In this document: positions 8,555 through 15,861 of the stretch, piece after piece
How positions within the stretch are numbered: position 1 is the stretch's first letter
Layout: each line of letters begins with the position of its first letter
Assembly: GCA_002368605.1 (NCBI GenBank)
Contig: DFEB01000004.1
Coordinates: 1 to 34,781 of the forward strand
Direction: 5' to 3'
Length of the DNA: 34,781 nucleotides
From: Treponema sp. UBA3813
Lineage (GTDB): Bacteria; Spirochaetota; Spirochaetia; Treponematales; Treponemataceae
Position numbers and translations under genes: made by a program
Notes under the pieces: generated by a model
The model's database searches: none
The model's input: only the letters and a program-made list of their open reading frames with translations
Told to the model about the DNA's origin: nothing

Positions 8555-8583
8555 GTGACGAAAGTTTTTCTTTGTGGTAAAAT
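8555..8583 (+). promoter_or_regulatory. Promoter for metN placed for leaderless transcription
   Basis: A -10-like TAAAAT (8578-8583) lies 17 bp after GTGACG (8555-8560, 4/6 to consensus). The metN ATG begins at 8590, seven bases past the -10, exactly where transcription should start. No Shine-Dalgarno precedes the ATG (only ctgatt). Confidence 0.55.
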
Positions 8584-8589
8584 CTGATT

Positions 8590-9621
8590 ATGCGCATAAA
8601 ACTTGAAGACTTACATAAATCATATATCTCAGAGAACGACGGGAAAAAAAGCAAAATCCATGCGGTTGACGGTGTTTCTCTGGATATTCCTGAAAACACT
8701 ATTTTCGGCATCATCGGAAAAAGCGGTGCGGGAAAGAGTTCTCTCATGCGGCTGGTGAGCCTGCTTGAAAAACCTGACAGCGGGGCAGTTTACTACGGAG
8801 AGGAGCGGGTGGACAATCTTTCCAAAAGGGATTTGATTTTTCAGCGCCGAAAGACCGGCATGATTTTCCAGAATTTCAATCTTCTTTCTTCAAGAACGGC
8901 TGGGAAAAATGTCGCCTATCCTCTTGAAATCGCCGGCTGGCCTAAAGCAAAAATCCTTCCCCGCGTAAAAGAAATGCTAAGCCTTGTCGGCCTTGAAGAC
9001 AGAATCAACGCGCCTATAAGCACTTTAAGCGGAGGTCAGAAGCAGCGTGTGGCCATTGCCCGCGCCCTTGCCACAGAGCCAAGCATTCTTTTCTGTGACG
9101 AGGCGACCAGTGCCCTTGACCCCAACACCACGCGGCAAATTCTCTCCCTTATCAAAGAAATTCAGCAGAAGATGAACCTTACGGTTGTCATGATTACCCA
9201 TCAAATGGAAGTCGTGCGGGATGCCTGTGAGAATGTGGCTGTCGTTGAGAACGGTCATGTCGTTGAGTGCGGAAGTGTAAAAGATATTTTCACCAATCCA
9301 AAGACTCAGACTACCAGAGATTTTATCAAAAATATCGCTACCGAAGGTGCAAAGCGGGAAAATGGAGAAGAGACGATAAAATGGTCTCGTGAGAGCGGCT
9401 CTTTTATCCTTCATTTTGTGGGAAGAGCTACCGAAAAACCGATTCTCAGCATGATGTCCAAAGAATTTGATGTTACTTTCAATATCCTTGCGGCGGGAAT
9501 CAGCCATGTGCAGGGCGAGGAAGTGGGCTACATGGAAGTTGACATAGTCGGCAAAGACGAGGAAATCGCTCGTGTCGTTGAATGGCTTGAGCAGAACGAT
9601 GTAAGGGTTCAGAAGAAATAG
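8590..9621 (+). CDS. metN: Methionine ABC importer, ATP-binding subunit
   Basis: The protein has 343 residues. The ATPase domain carries Walker A GKSGAGKSS (about residue 44), signature LSGGQKQRVAIARAL (about 145), Walker B ILFCDEATSALDP (about 165) and the switch His in ITHQMEV. The C-terminal 90 residues form the NIL domain typical of MetN, which binds methionine and inhibits transport when the cell is replete. The N-terminus MRIKLEDLHKSY aligns with the normal MetN start, so ATG 8590 is right despite having no RBS. Permease and binding-protein genes follow. Sequence-only annotation cannot exclude D-methionine or related substrates. Confidence 0.93.
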   Translation: MRIKLEDLHKSYISENDGKKSKIHAVDGVSLDIPENTIFGIIGKSGAGKSSLMRLVSLLEKPDSGAVYYGEERVDNLSKRDLIFQRRKTGMIFQNFNLLSSRTAGKNVAYPLEIAGWPKAKILPRVKEMLSLVGLEDRINAPISTLSGGQKQRVAIARALATEPSILFCDEATSALDPNTTRQILSLIKEIQQKMNLTVVMITHQMEVVRDACENVAVVENGHVVECGSVKDIFTNPKTQTTRDFIKNIATEGAKRENGEETIKWSRESGSFILHFVGRATEKPILSMMSKEFDVTFNILAAGISHVQGEEVGYMEVDIVGKDEEIARVVEWLEQNDVRVQKK

Positions 9622-9644
9622 GACGCTGATTTTAGGAGATTTTT

Positions 9645-10298
9645 ATGGAACAGATTTTGATTCTTGTGGGAACTTCAACGCTGGAAACCCTTTTAATGGT
9701 CTTTTTCTCTACGATTTTTGCCATTCTCATAGGCTTTCCCCTGGGAGTTCTTTTGAATGTCACCAACAAATACGGCATCACGCCCAAAGCGGGCTTTAAT
9801 CTCGTTTTGAGTAGAATCATTGATGTCTTGCGCTCTTTCCCTTTCGTTATTTTAATGATTGTGCTTCTTCCCCTTACGCGCCTGATTTTAGGAACGGCAA
9901 TAGGAACGGCGGCAACGATTATTCCCCTTTCCATTGCGGCGGCTCCCTTTGTGGCGCGAATCACGGAGACGGCTCTTAACGAAGTTGATCCGGGGGTAGT
10001 GCAGGCGGCCCGCGCCATGGGCTCAAGTAACTGGCAGATTATCTACAAAGTTCTTGTCCCGGAGGCAATGCCTTCCGTTGTTTCGGGAATTACCCTTACG
10101 GTCATCAATTTGGTGAGTTATTCTGCAATGGCAGGAACTTTGGGCGGCGGCGGCCTGGGCGATTTGGCAATCCGCTACGGTTACCAGCGTTTCCGCACTG
10201 ATGTTATGATTGCTTCTGTGGTGGTCATTATCATCATGGTGGCTCTCATTCAGTTTGCGGGAACAAAGCTCACGAATCGAATGCTGGCAAAACGATAG
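9645..10298 (+). CDS. metI: Methionine ABC importer, permease subunit
   Basis: This 217-residue inner-membrane protein has five to six hydrophobic helices. It carries the MetI signatures DVLRSFPFVILMIVLLPLTR and the ATPase-contact loop around EVDPGVVQAARAMGSSNWQI (the EAA-type loop), then TLGGGGLGDLAIRYGYQRF near the C-terminus. Length fits the family. It starts 23 bp after metN with taggag as RBS, so the two are co-transcribed. It ends one base before the -35 element of the separate metQ promoter. Confidence 0.95.
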   Translation: MEQILILVGTSTLETLLMVFFSTIFAILIGFPLGVLLNVTNKYGITPKAGFNLVLSRIIDVLRSFPFVILMIVLLPLTRLILGTAIGTAATIIPLSIAAAPFVARITETALNEVDPGVVQAARAMGSSNWQIIYKVLVPEAMPSVVSGITLTVINLVSYSAMAGTLGGGGLGDLAIRYGYQRFRTDVMIASVVVIIIMVALIQFAGTKLTNRMLAKR

Positions 10299-10327
10299 TT
10301 GACACAAATTTTATTTCGTTGTATAAC
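10299..10327 (+). promoter_or_regulatory. Near-consensus sigma-70 promoter for metQ
   Basis: TTGACA (10299-10304, 6/6) is separated by 17 bp from TATAAC (10322-10327, 5/6). The -35 begins directly after the metI stop. It gives the binding protein its own strong transcription in addition to read-through from metNI. Confidence 0.88.
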
Positions 10328-10335
10328 TACAAACA

Positions 10336-10352
10336 TACCAAGTTACTAGGTA
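10336..10352 (+). promoter_or_regulatory. 17-bp palindrome at the metQ transcription start (candidate operator)
   Basis: The dyad is taccaagttactaggta. Seven of eight base pairs match around a central T (only the fifth position, A-A, breaks symmetry). It sits from about +1 to +17 relative to the predicted start, a classic repressor position. The regulator is not identified. Confidence 0.5.
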
Positions 10353-10378
10353 ATAAACTAAATTTTAGGAGCATAATT

Positions 10379-11158
10379 ATGAAAAGAATCCTTTCATTCG
10401 TTGCAATTGCTTTGGCTGCAACATCAGTTTTCGCTCAGAAAGCGCTTAAAGTGGGCGCAACGCCTGAGCCTCATGCGGCAATCCTCAACCTCGTAAAAGA
10501 CGATTTGAAGGCAAAGGGAATCGACTTGCAGGTCGTTGAGTTCACTGATTATGTCACTCCCAACGATGCAGTTGAGTCTGGCGACATTGACGCCAACTAC
10601 TTCCAGCACATTCCTTATCTTGAGTCTTTTAACAAAGAAAAGAATTATCATCTCGTGAATGCGGCGGGAATCCATGTTGAGCCGGTCGCTTTCTACTCAA
10701 ATAAAATCAAAAAACTTGCCGATTTAAAGAAAAAGGCTACAATCGCAATTCCTAACGACCCGACAAACGAAGGCCGTGCCCTTCTTCTTTTGCAGGAAGC
10801 CGGTCTTATCACATTGAAAGAAGGTGCTGGAATTACGGCAACTCCTCTCGACATCAAAAAGAATCCGAAAAAACTCAAGTTCAAGGAAATCGAAGCGGCT
10901 TCACTTCCCCGTGTTTTGGGCGATGTTGACGGTGCTGTAATCAACGGAAACTACGCTATTCCGGCAGGCTTGAGCGCAAAGAAAGACGGTTTGTTCGTGG
11001 AAGGCTCTTCTTCTCCTTATGTAAATGTCATCGCCGTAAAAGCTGGCAATGAAAACAAAGAGGAAATCAAGGCCTTAATCGAAGCGATTAAGAGTGAGAA
11101 AGTCAAGAATTACATTTCTGAACGATACCCCAACGGCGAAGTAGTCGTGGTATTCTAG
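10379..11158 (+). CDS. metQ: Methionine ABC importer, periplasmic binding protein (NlpA family)
   Basis: The start is ATG 10379, after aggagc; an in-frame ATG at 10319 overlaps the promoter and is rejected. The 259-residue product begins with a signal peptide (MKRILSFVAIALAATSVFAQ) ending in VFA, without a lipobox Cys, so it is probably a soluble periplasmic protein; MetQ is often a lipoprotein. NlpA-family motifs are KVGATPEPHAAIL, DYVTPNDAVESGDIDANYFQ, then IPNDPTNEGRALLLLQEAGL, and VDGAVINGNYAIPAGLS near the ligand site. It delivers methionine to MetNI. A strong terminator follows. Confidence 0.93.
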   Translation: MKRILSFVAIALAATSVFAQKALKVGATPEPHAAILNLVKDDLKAKGIDLQVVEFTDYVTPNDAVESGDIDANYFQHIPYLESFNKEKNYHLVNAAGIHVEPVAFYSNKIKKLADLKKKATIAIPNDPTNEGRALLLLQEAGLITLKEGAGITATPLDIKKNPKKLKFKEIEAASLPRVLGDVDGAVINGNYAIPAGLSAKKDGLFVEGSSSPYVNVIAVKAGNENKEEIKALIEAIKSEKVKNYISERYPNGEVVVVF

Positions 11159-11182
11159 GATTAAGAAAGGATAAAGACTGAT

Positions 11183-11225
11183 TCCCCGCTTTTTGTGGAA
11201 AGAAACTCAAAAAGCGGGGATTTTT
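11183..11225 (+). terminator. Terminator shared by metQ and the convergent hexokinase gene
   Basis: A 13-bp perfect stem, tccccgctttttg (11183-11195) against caaaaagcgggga (11208-11220), has a 12-nt loop and is followed by five T. The minus-strand hexokinase gene ends at 11229, so on the other strand the hairpin would also close that operon, although there the U-tract is less clear. Confidence 0.88.
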
Positions 11226-11228
11226 CTT

Positions 11229-12500
11229 TTAAATGAAGGCGGCTTTTGCCGTTCCCAGAGTGATGTCCACCTCATTTGAGAGAATTTTGTAGTAAATTGA
11301 TGAGCCCTTTGTGAGTTTTTTTAAATAAGACTTCGTTCGCTTTAGGACTTTGTAGGTTTTGAAGAATGAACTTCCGTTACAGGCAATGCAAATTGGCTTT
11401 TCTTTGCTTGATTCTCCGCACTGTATAAGCGCCGCATTTATGACTGCCGCGGCAAGTTTTGCCATTCGTTCGACAAGCGCATCAAAGATTTGGAAGAGAA
11501 TCTTGCAATCTTCTTTTGTTGCTTTTTCTGAATCAAACATTTCTGAATAAATCCCTTTTTTATTGTCGCTGTTTTCGAGGAAAGAACTGACTTCAATCAG
11601 GGAAAGTGACTTTTTGTTAGAAATTGACTTGCTGAATTCCTGAGATAATAAACCTTCTTTTGCGGCAAAGTAGAGCGTTTCCAGAGCCAAAGGACCAATG
11701 TATGCGCCAGAGCAAAGTTTTTCGAGAGGGGAAGAGCCGGGTTTTACGCTTTTTTCGTCCATTATGATGTCAAAATCTGAATTCTTAAAACCGCCGAATT
11801 TTGCGCTTTCACAGACGACGATTTGCCGTTTTAGATTGTATGCTGAGTTTTTGGGCTGGACATAGGCGCAGTTCATGCCTGTTCCGAGGATGAATCCAAT
11901 ATAAGAAGAATAATTACCTTTGCCTGCCCCAGCCAGAAGAGCAGAGACTGTGTCATTCAAAAGAAAGATTTTTACTTCGTTTTGCCAGCCATCGTCTTTT
12001 AGGGCTTTTTTGAGTTCTTCACCGATGGTACAGCCAACTACTTCGGGAGCCTTTACTTCCTTTGAAAAGTTTGTAAGGATTCCGTCGTGATTTTCAGTGA
12101 TTGTCATTGCGTAAGAAAAACAGAAACAAATTTCGCTGCATTTGTCCCTAAATCGCCGGATGTTTTTGGCAATTTGAGCGAAGAAGTCTTTTTTGCTGAG
12201 TTCTCGCTCTGTGCCAGGCATTTTTGTTTTTTCAAAATCTGAGAAGACGGCCTTTCCGTTCTTTTTAAAAGTGACGAGGGAAGAACGGAAATTTGTGCCA
12301 CCCGCATCAATGACGATGACAGATTTTTCGTGAATTTTGATTTCAGATGGATCAAAATAAGTTGGAATCATGTCCTGATAAGATTTTTTGCCAGAAAGTC
12401 CTTTATCCATGTCGGATAGAATGTCTTTCGTGAGCGCATTTAAATCCAAATCAAGATAAAACCCATGTTGCGCCAAGAAATTTTTTACCGTCTGATTCAT
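11229..12500 (-). CDS. Hexokinase (eukaryote-like hexokinase family)
   Basis: This 423-residue cytoplasmic enzyme phosphorylates glucose and possibly other hexoses using ATP. It has the hexokinase-type phosphate loop VIVIDAGGTNFRSSLVTF (DAGGTN at 65-70), the sugar-binding segment with catalytic Asp LNDTVSALLAG (181-191, D183) and the second phosphate motif IGFILGTGMNCAY (201-213). Its length and these motifs fit the hexokinase family found in spirochaetes and eukaryotes, not the shorter ROK or Glk glucokinases. It is the last gene of the binding protein-permease-permease operon (24 bp after the permease), so it is set to trap the glucose released by the locus enzymes. Confidence 0.9.
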   Translation of the reverse strand: MNQTVKNFLAQHGFYLDLDLNALTKDILSDMDKGLSGKKSYQDMIPTYFDPSEIKIHEKSVIVIDAGGTNFRSSLVTFKKNGKAVFSDFEKTKMPGTERELSKKDFFAQIAKNIRRFRDKCSEICFCFSYAMTITENHDGILTNFSKEVKAPEVVGCTIGEELKKALKDDGWQNEVKIFLLNDTVSALLAGAGKGNYSSYIGFILGTGMNCAYVQPKNSAYNLKRQIVVCESAKFGGFKNSDFDIIMDEKSVKPGSSPLEKLCSGAYIGPLALETLYFAAKEGLLSQEFSKSISNKKSLSLIEVSSFLENSDNKKGIYSEMFDSEKATKEDCKILFQIFDALVERMAKLAAAVINAALIQCGESSKEKPICIACNGSSFFKTYKVLKRTKSYLKKLTKGSSIYYKILSNEVDITLGTAKAAFI

Positions 12501-12524
12501 TATTGCCCCCGCTTTGTTGAATGC

Positions 12525-13370
12525 TTATTCTTTTACGGCTCCAACTGAAACACCGCTAATGATGTTCCGTGATAAGAATAAGTATACGATGATAAGCGGA
12601 ACGATTGCAAGACAGATAATCATGTAAACCTGACCCATATCAAACTTCTGATAATCTGCGTTTCGGAGTTGTGCAATCAAAATCGGAATCGTCTTCTTCA
12701 TTTTGCTGTTGATTACAAGAGCCGGAATGAAGTAGTTGTTCCATGAGCTGACAAATGCAAAAATTGCCTGAACTGCGATGGCCGGCTTCATAAGCGGAAG
12801 AACAATCTGATTAAATGTTTTGAATTCCGGACAGCCATCGATTCTTGCCGCTTCAACGATGGAGTAAGAAAGGGTCGCCGTCATCGCCTGATACATGTAG
12901 AAAAATACGACAGGCGAGGCAATTGCCGGAATGTAGAGGGCTGCCAGCGTATCAATCATTTTAATTTTGATAAGGAGCTGGATAAAGCCAAGGGAAGAGA
13001 CCTGAGTCGGAATCATCATGATGGCGAGGATTGTCTTGAAAGCCGTGGCTCTGCCCTTGAATCGGTACATGTAAATTCCATAAGCGGTCATTGCGGAGAA
13101 GTATGTTGTGAGTAAGGCCGCCATACAAGAAACGAAAACGCTATTGAAAAGAGAGCGGAGTATCGGCATATTCGGGTCTGTGAGGAGTTTTCGCAGGTTT
13201 TCGAAGAATGACACGCCAAAAATGGCAGAAAATCCTCTCTGAATTTGGGCATGGTTTCTCGTAGAGTTGACCAGCAAGATGAAGAAAGGAAACAATGATG
13301 CAATGGTCAAAAACAGAAGACAAAGATAAACAAAATTTCTTTTTATAAATGCAAATCGTGTGCCTACCAT
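12525..13370 (-). CDS. Carbohydrate ABC importer, permease subunit (MalG type)
   Basis: The protein has 281 residues and six predicted membrane helices. The ATPase-contact EAA loop reads EAARIDGCPEFKTFNQIVLP and lies before the last two helices, with the MalG-like N-terminus (LFLTIASLFPFFILLVNSTR). It starts one base after the stop of the partner permease, so translation is probably coupled. The two permeases form the heterodimeric channel for the binding protein encoded first in the operon. No ATPase gene is in the operon; a shared MsmK/UgpC-type ATPase encoded elsewhere is the usual arrangement for this class. Confidence 0.93.
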   Translation of the reverse strand: MVGTRFAFIKRNFVYLCLLFLTIASLFPFFILLVNSTRNHAQIQRGFSAIFGVSFFENLRKLLTDPNMPILRSLFNSVFVSCMAALLTTYFSAMTAYGIYMYRFKGRATAFKTILAIMMIPTQVSSLGFIQLLIKIKMIDTLAALYIPAIASPVVFFYMYQAMTATLSYSIVEAARIDGCPEFKTFNQIVLPLMKPAIAVQAIFAFVSSWNNYFIPALVINSKMKKTIPILIAQLRNADYQKFDMGQVYMIICLAIVPLIIVYLFLSRNIISGVSVGAVKE

Positions 13371-13371
13371 A

Positions 13372-14319
13372 TTATTTTCGTCCTCCAGTCATATTTTTGT
13401 ATTTATTCATAGTCATAGAGTAAATGCTGAAGCTGAACACGCAGGTAATGAAGAAAGTGATGACTGAGACTGCGCCCGCCATACCGTAGTTCTTGCTTGC
13501 AAGGTGTTTGTTCAGGTACATGATAAGGGTCATGCTCGTGCGGTTGGGGTTTCCTTCTCCGTTGGTTAAAATCTGTGGGACATCGAACATCTGGATGCCA
13601 CCAATAAGACTGGTAATCAAAACATAGATGAAAATCGGCATGAGCATAGGCATGGTGATTTTAAAGAAAGTCTGGAATGGATTCGCGCCGTCAATTTTTG
13701 CCGCTTCATAAATGCTTTCGTCTATTCCCATGATGCCTGCCATGAGCAAAATCGTGGTGTTTCCGTACCACATGAGGAAGTTCATTGTAGCGACAAGACC
13801 ACGGGTCCAGTTTTTTGAACTCAAGAATCGGATTGCCTCGTCAGTGAAACCGAGTCGGAGTAAAATACTGTTCGCCGGACCGTTGTCGGAGAAAATCGTA
13901 AAAAAGAGCATTGCAAATGCAGATGCCATAATCAGGTTTGGCATGTAAATGACAGTTTTGAAGAACTGCTGTGCCTTGATTCGTAATTCTGAACTTGTGA
14001 ACCAGACTGAAAGCAAGAGCGAAATTACAATCTGGGGAATAAAACCTGCCATCCAGATAACGAAAGTGTTTCCGATGTAGCGGAGAATATCGCTTTTGAA
14101 GACCGCGACGAAATTAGCTAGTCCCACGAAACGAGGACCAATCTGCTGAAGACCGTCACGATAATTTTCGAACAAACTGTTCGCAAATGTTGAAATCAGA
14201 GGGATAAGCGAGAATATCGTAAAGACGATAAAAAATGGCGCAATGAAAAAATATCCCCAGCGGTTGTAGTCAAAAGCCTTTGTTTTCTTTTTTGTTTCTG
14301 TCTTTTTTGTATCGTTCAT
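13372..14319 (-). CDS. Carbohydrate ABC importer, permease subunit (MalF/UgpA type)
   Basis: The protein has 315 residues: a Lys-rich cytoplasmic N-terminus (residues 1-20), a first helix YFFIAPFFIVFTIFSLIPLI, and then the usual six-helix core. The EAA loop YEAAKIDGANPFQTFFKITM is intact. The permease heterodimer passes oligosaccharides across the inner membrane. It lies 55 bp downstream of the binding protein gene, and that gap holds a strong hairpin which probably sets a higher mRNA level for the binding protein. Context (GH3, GH94 and long-form phosphorylase) suggests beta-gluco-oligosaccharides as cargo; this is inference. Confidence 0.93.
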   Translation of the reverse strand: MNDTKKTETKKKTKAFDYNRWGYFFIAPFFIVFTIFSLIPLISTFANSLFENYRDGLQQIGPRFVGLANFVAVFKSDILRYIGNTFVIWMAGFIPQIVISLLLSVWFTSSELRIKAQQFFKTVIYMPNLIMASAFAMLFFTIFSDNGPANSILLRLGFTDEAIRFLSSKNWTRGLVATMNFLMWYGNTTILLMAGIMGIDESIYEAAKIDGANPFQTFFKITMPMLMPIFIYVLITSLIGGIQMFDVPQILTNGEGNPNRTSMTLIMYLNKHLASKNYGMAGAVSVITFFITCVFSFSIYSMTMNKYKNMTGGRK

Positions 14320-14346
14320 AGTAATCCTCTCAAATCACTCTGATTT

Positions 14347-14366
14347 CCCCCGAAAAAATTCGGGGG
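14347..14366 (-). promoter_or_regulatory. Intercistronic hairpin after the binding protein gene
   Basis: A perfect 8-bp G/C-rich stem (cccccgaa / ttcggggg) with a 4-nt loop lies 9 bp past the binding protein stop. No U-tract follows on the minus strand, so an mRNA-stabilising or partial-termination role fits better than a full terminator. Confidence 0.65.
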
Positions 14367-14374
14367 AGTGTCTT

Positions 14375-15700
14375 TTATTTCTTAAGACGCGGATAGAGTT
14401 CCTGAATTGAGGTATAGAAGTTTGCCCATGCCTGATCAAGTGAAACTTTTCCGTTGAAATAATCCTTCATGGCAGACTGAATCTTCTCGCTCATGCCCTG
14501 ATCGTACTGAGTGATGCAGCTCTTGTCGATGCTTTTTGCAGAGTCCAGGAAGAATTTGATGTGGTTCTGACCGCCCAAGAATGGATTCTGATAGTCGCTT
14601 GCGGCAACCGCTTCCATTGCAGGAATATTGTTGGTGAAATCACCTGATTTTTTAGCGATTTCTGTCATGACTTCTGCGTCACAAGTGAGTGTTTTGAGGA
14701 TATCGCGGATAATTTCGATGTTATCGCTGCCCTTTGCGCCACAAATCCATGTGCCACCCCAAGAGAAGCCCTGTGGACCTTTACAGAATGCCCAGTCTCC
14801 GTAAGAGCCGTTTCCGAGTTTTTTCTCTGCGTTCTGGTCATTCAAAGAACCAGGAGCCATAACGAAGTCGATGAACCATGCTGGTCCGAAGTAGCCGAAA
14901 ACCTTTCCTTTGCCGCCCATGCCCTGAGTGCTTTCTGCGCTCCAGAGAGAAGCCTTGTTGTTATAGCCGTTTTCTGTGAATTCTTTTGTCTGTGCAATCC
15001 ATGACTCAATCTGCGGGTCAATAATGATTTTGTCTTCTACAACCCAAGGCTTTGTCATGTTGTCGCTGAATGCGCGGAATGCGTCATCATAACCAGAAAG
15101 CATGAAGTATCCCTTTTTCTTTGCTTCTTTCGCGACATCATTGAATTTCTGCCAGTCAGAGAGTGCTTTGCCTACTTCATCTGGATTGTCTGTGCCGAGA
15201 ACATCTTTCGCGATTGAGCGGCGGTAGATGAATCCGCCCGGACAAGCCTGCCAAGTAAGGCCTTTAAGATTTCCTTTTGAATCGGTCATGATATCTTTTG
15301 TGTATTTGTATTGATTCTTGATATCTTCCTGGGTGATTCCCAAATCTTTAATGACATCAAGGGTGAAGTCTGTGTTGACATATTTGAGGGCATAGTCTGC
15401 TTCAACGAGGAAGAGATCGATTTTCTCGTCATTTGGCAGAGAATCCTGTCGCATAAGTGCCTCATCAAGTTTGTTCTGATAAGCATTATCCTGATTCGGT
15501 GTTATAATCCAGTTGACTTTTACATCTGCCGGAAGCTTTGAAGCATAATAGGTGTTGAAACGCTCTTGAAATTCAGTATTCCATACATAGATGTTCAATA
15601 CTTTTCCAGACTGTGCAACATCTGCTTTTTTTTCAGATTTGCATCCAGTGAGTGCCATCAAAGCCGCAATAGCTGCTGCAGCTGCAAGAATTTTTTTCAT
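14375..15700 (-). CDS. Extracellular solute-binding lipoprotein of a carbohydrate ABC importer
   Basis: The protein has 441 residues. The N-terminus is an Ala-rich signal sequence with lipobox LTGC (Cys20), followed by a charged linker, so it is a lipid-anchored periplasmic protein. The rest has family 1 binding-protein character (KVLNIYVWNTEFQERFNTYY, then KGLTWQACPGGFIYRRSIAK and WGGTWICGAKGSDN). Many Trp and aromatic residues fit sugar stacking. A very strong RBS (aaaggagg) precedes the ATG. As first gene of its operon it is divergent from araC, whose product probably regulates it. The ligand is inferred from context to be a beta-gluco-oligosaccharide. Confidence 0.9.
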   Translation of the reverse strand: MKKILAAAAAIAALMALTGCKSEKKADVAQSGKVLNIYVWNTEFQERFNTYYASKLPADVKVNWIITPNQDNAYQNKLDEALMRQDSLPNDEKIDLFLVEADYALKYVNTDFTLDVIKDLGITQEDIKNQYKYTKDIMTDSKGNLKGLTWQACPGGFIYRRSIAKDVLGTDNPDEVGKALSDWQKFNDVAKEAKKKGYFMLSGYDDAFRAFSDNMTKPWVVEDKIIIDPQIESWIAQTKEFTENGYNNKASLWSAESTQGMGGKGKVFGYFGPAWFIDFVMAPGSLNDQNAEKKLGNGSYGDWAFCKGPQGFSWGGTWICGAKGSDNIEIIRDILKTLTCDAEVMTEIAKKSGDFTNNIPAMEAVAASDYQNPFLGGQNHIKFFLDSAKSIDKSCITQYDQGMSEKIQSAMKDYFNGKVSLDQAWANFYTSIQELYPRLKK

Positions 15701-15732
15701 ACATTCCTCCTTTTTTTGTATGAGTCTAAGTC

Positions 15733-15800
15733 CGAATACTAGGCAAAAATATCAATAAATTTGAAAAAATAACAAAAATATGGATAAATTTTAGTATTCG
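15733..15800. promoter_or_regulatory. Inverted repeat cgaatacta ... tagtattcg in the divergent control region
   Basis: A perfect 9-bp inverted repeat has half-sites at 15733-15741 and 15792-15800, a centre-to-centre distance of 59 bp. A partial third half-site (tagtat) is at 15826-15831. It lies between the binding protein operon and araC and overlaps the araC -35 position, so it may be an autoregulatory looping site. Confidence 0.5.
15748..15775 (-). promoter_or_regulatory. Candidate tandem regulator site upstream of the sugar-transport operon
   Basis: On the minus strand TTGATATT (15755-15748, continuing as TTTGCC) follows TTGTTATT (15775-15768) by exactly 20 bp. Similar pairs precede the GH94 gene, the long-form phosphorylase gene and the porin gene. 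A 20-bp direct-repeat pitch is typical of AraC-family binding. Confidence 0.45.
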
Positions 15801-15817
15801 TTTAAGAAAAGCTGTTG

Positions 15818-15823
15818 TATAAT
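15818..15823 (+). promoter_or_regulatory. -10 element for araC
   Basis: There is a perfect TATAAT, but no good -35 lies 16-18 bp upstream, where half of the 9-bp inverted repeat sits. This suggests that expression depends on a regulator. The start point would be near 15830. Confidence 0.6.
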
Positions 15824-15861
15824 TCTAGTATCACTCTGTTTTGCAAAAAAGTCAAAAGAAT

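Noticed and set aside
11229-12500. ROK-family glucokinase
   Set aside because: The length (423 residues) and the motifs DAGGTNFR, LNDTVSALL and GFILGTGMN belong to the hexokinase family; the ROK zinc motif is absent.
14347-14366. A rho-independent terminator between binding protein and permease genes
   Set aside because: The hairpin is strong, but no U-tract follows on the transcribed strand, and the downstream permeases need expression. A stabilising hairpin fits better.
15742-15755. TTGATA in the shared motif as an ordinary -35 hexamer
   Set aside because: At the four sites no consistent -10 lies 16-18 bp downstream, whereas the sequence match extends well past the hexamer and has a partner 20 bp upstream.
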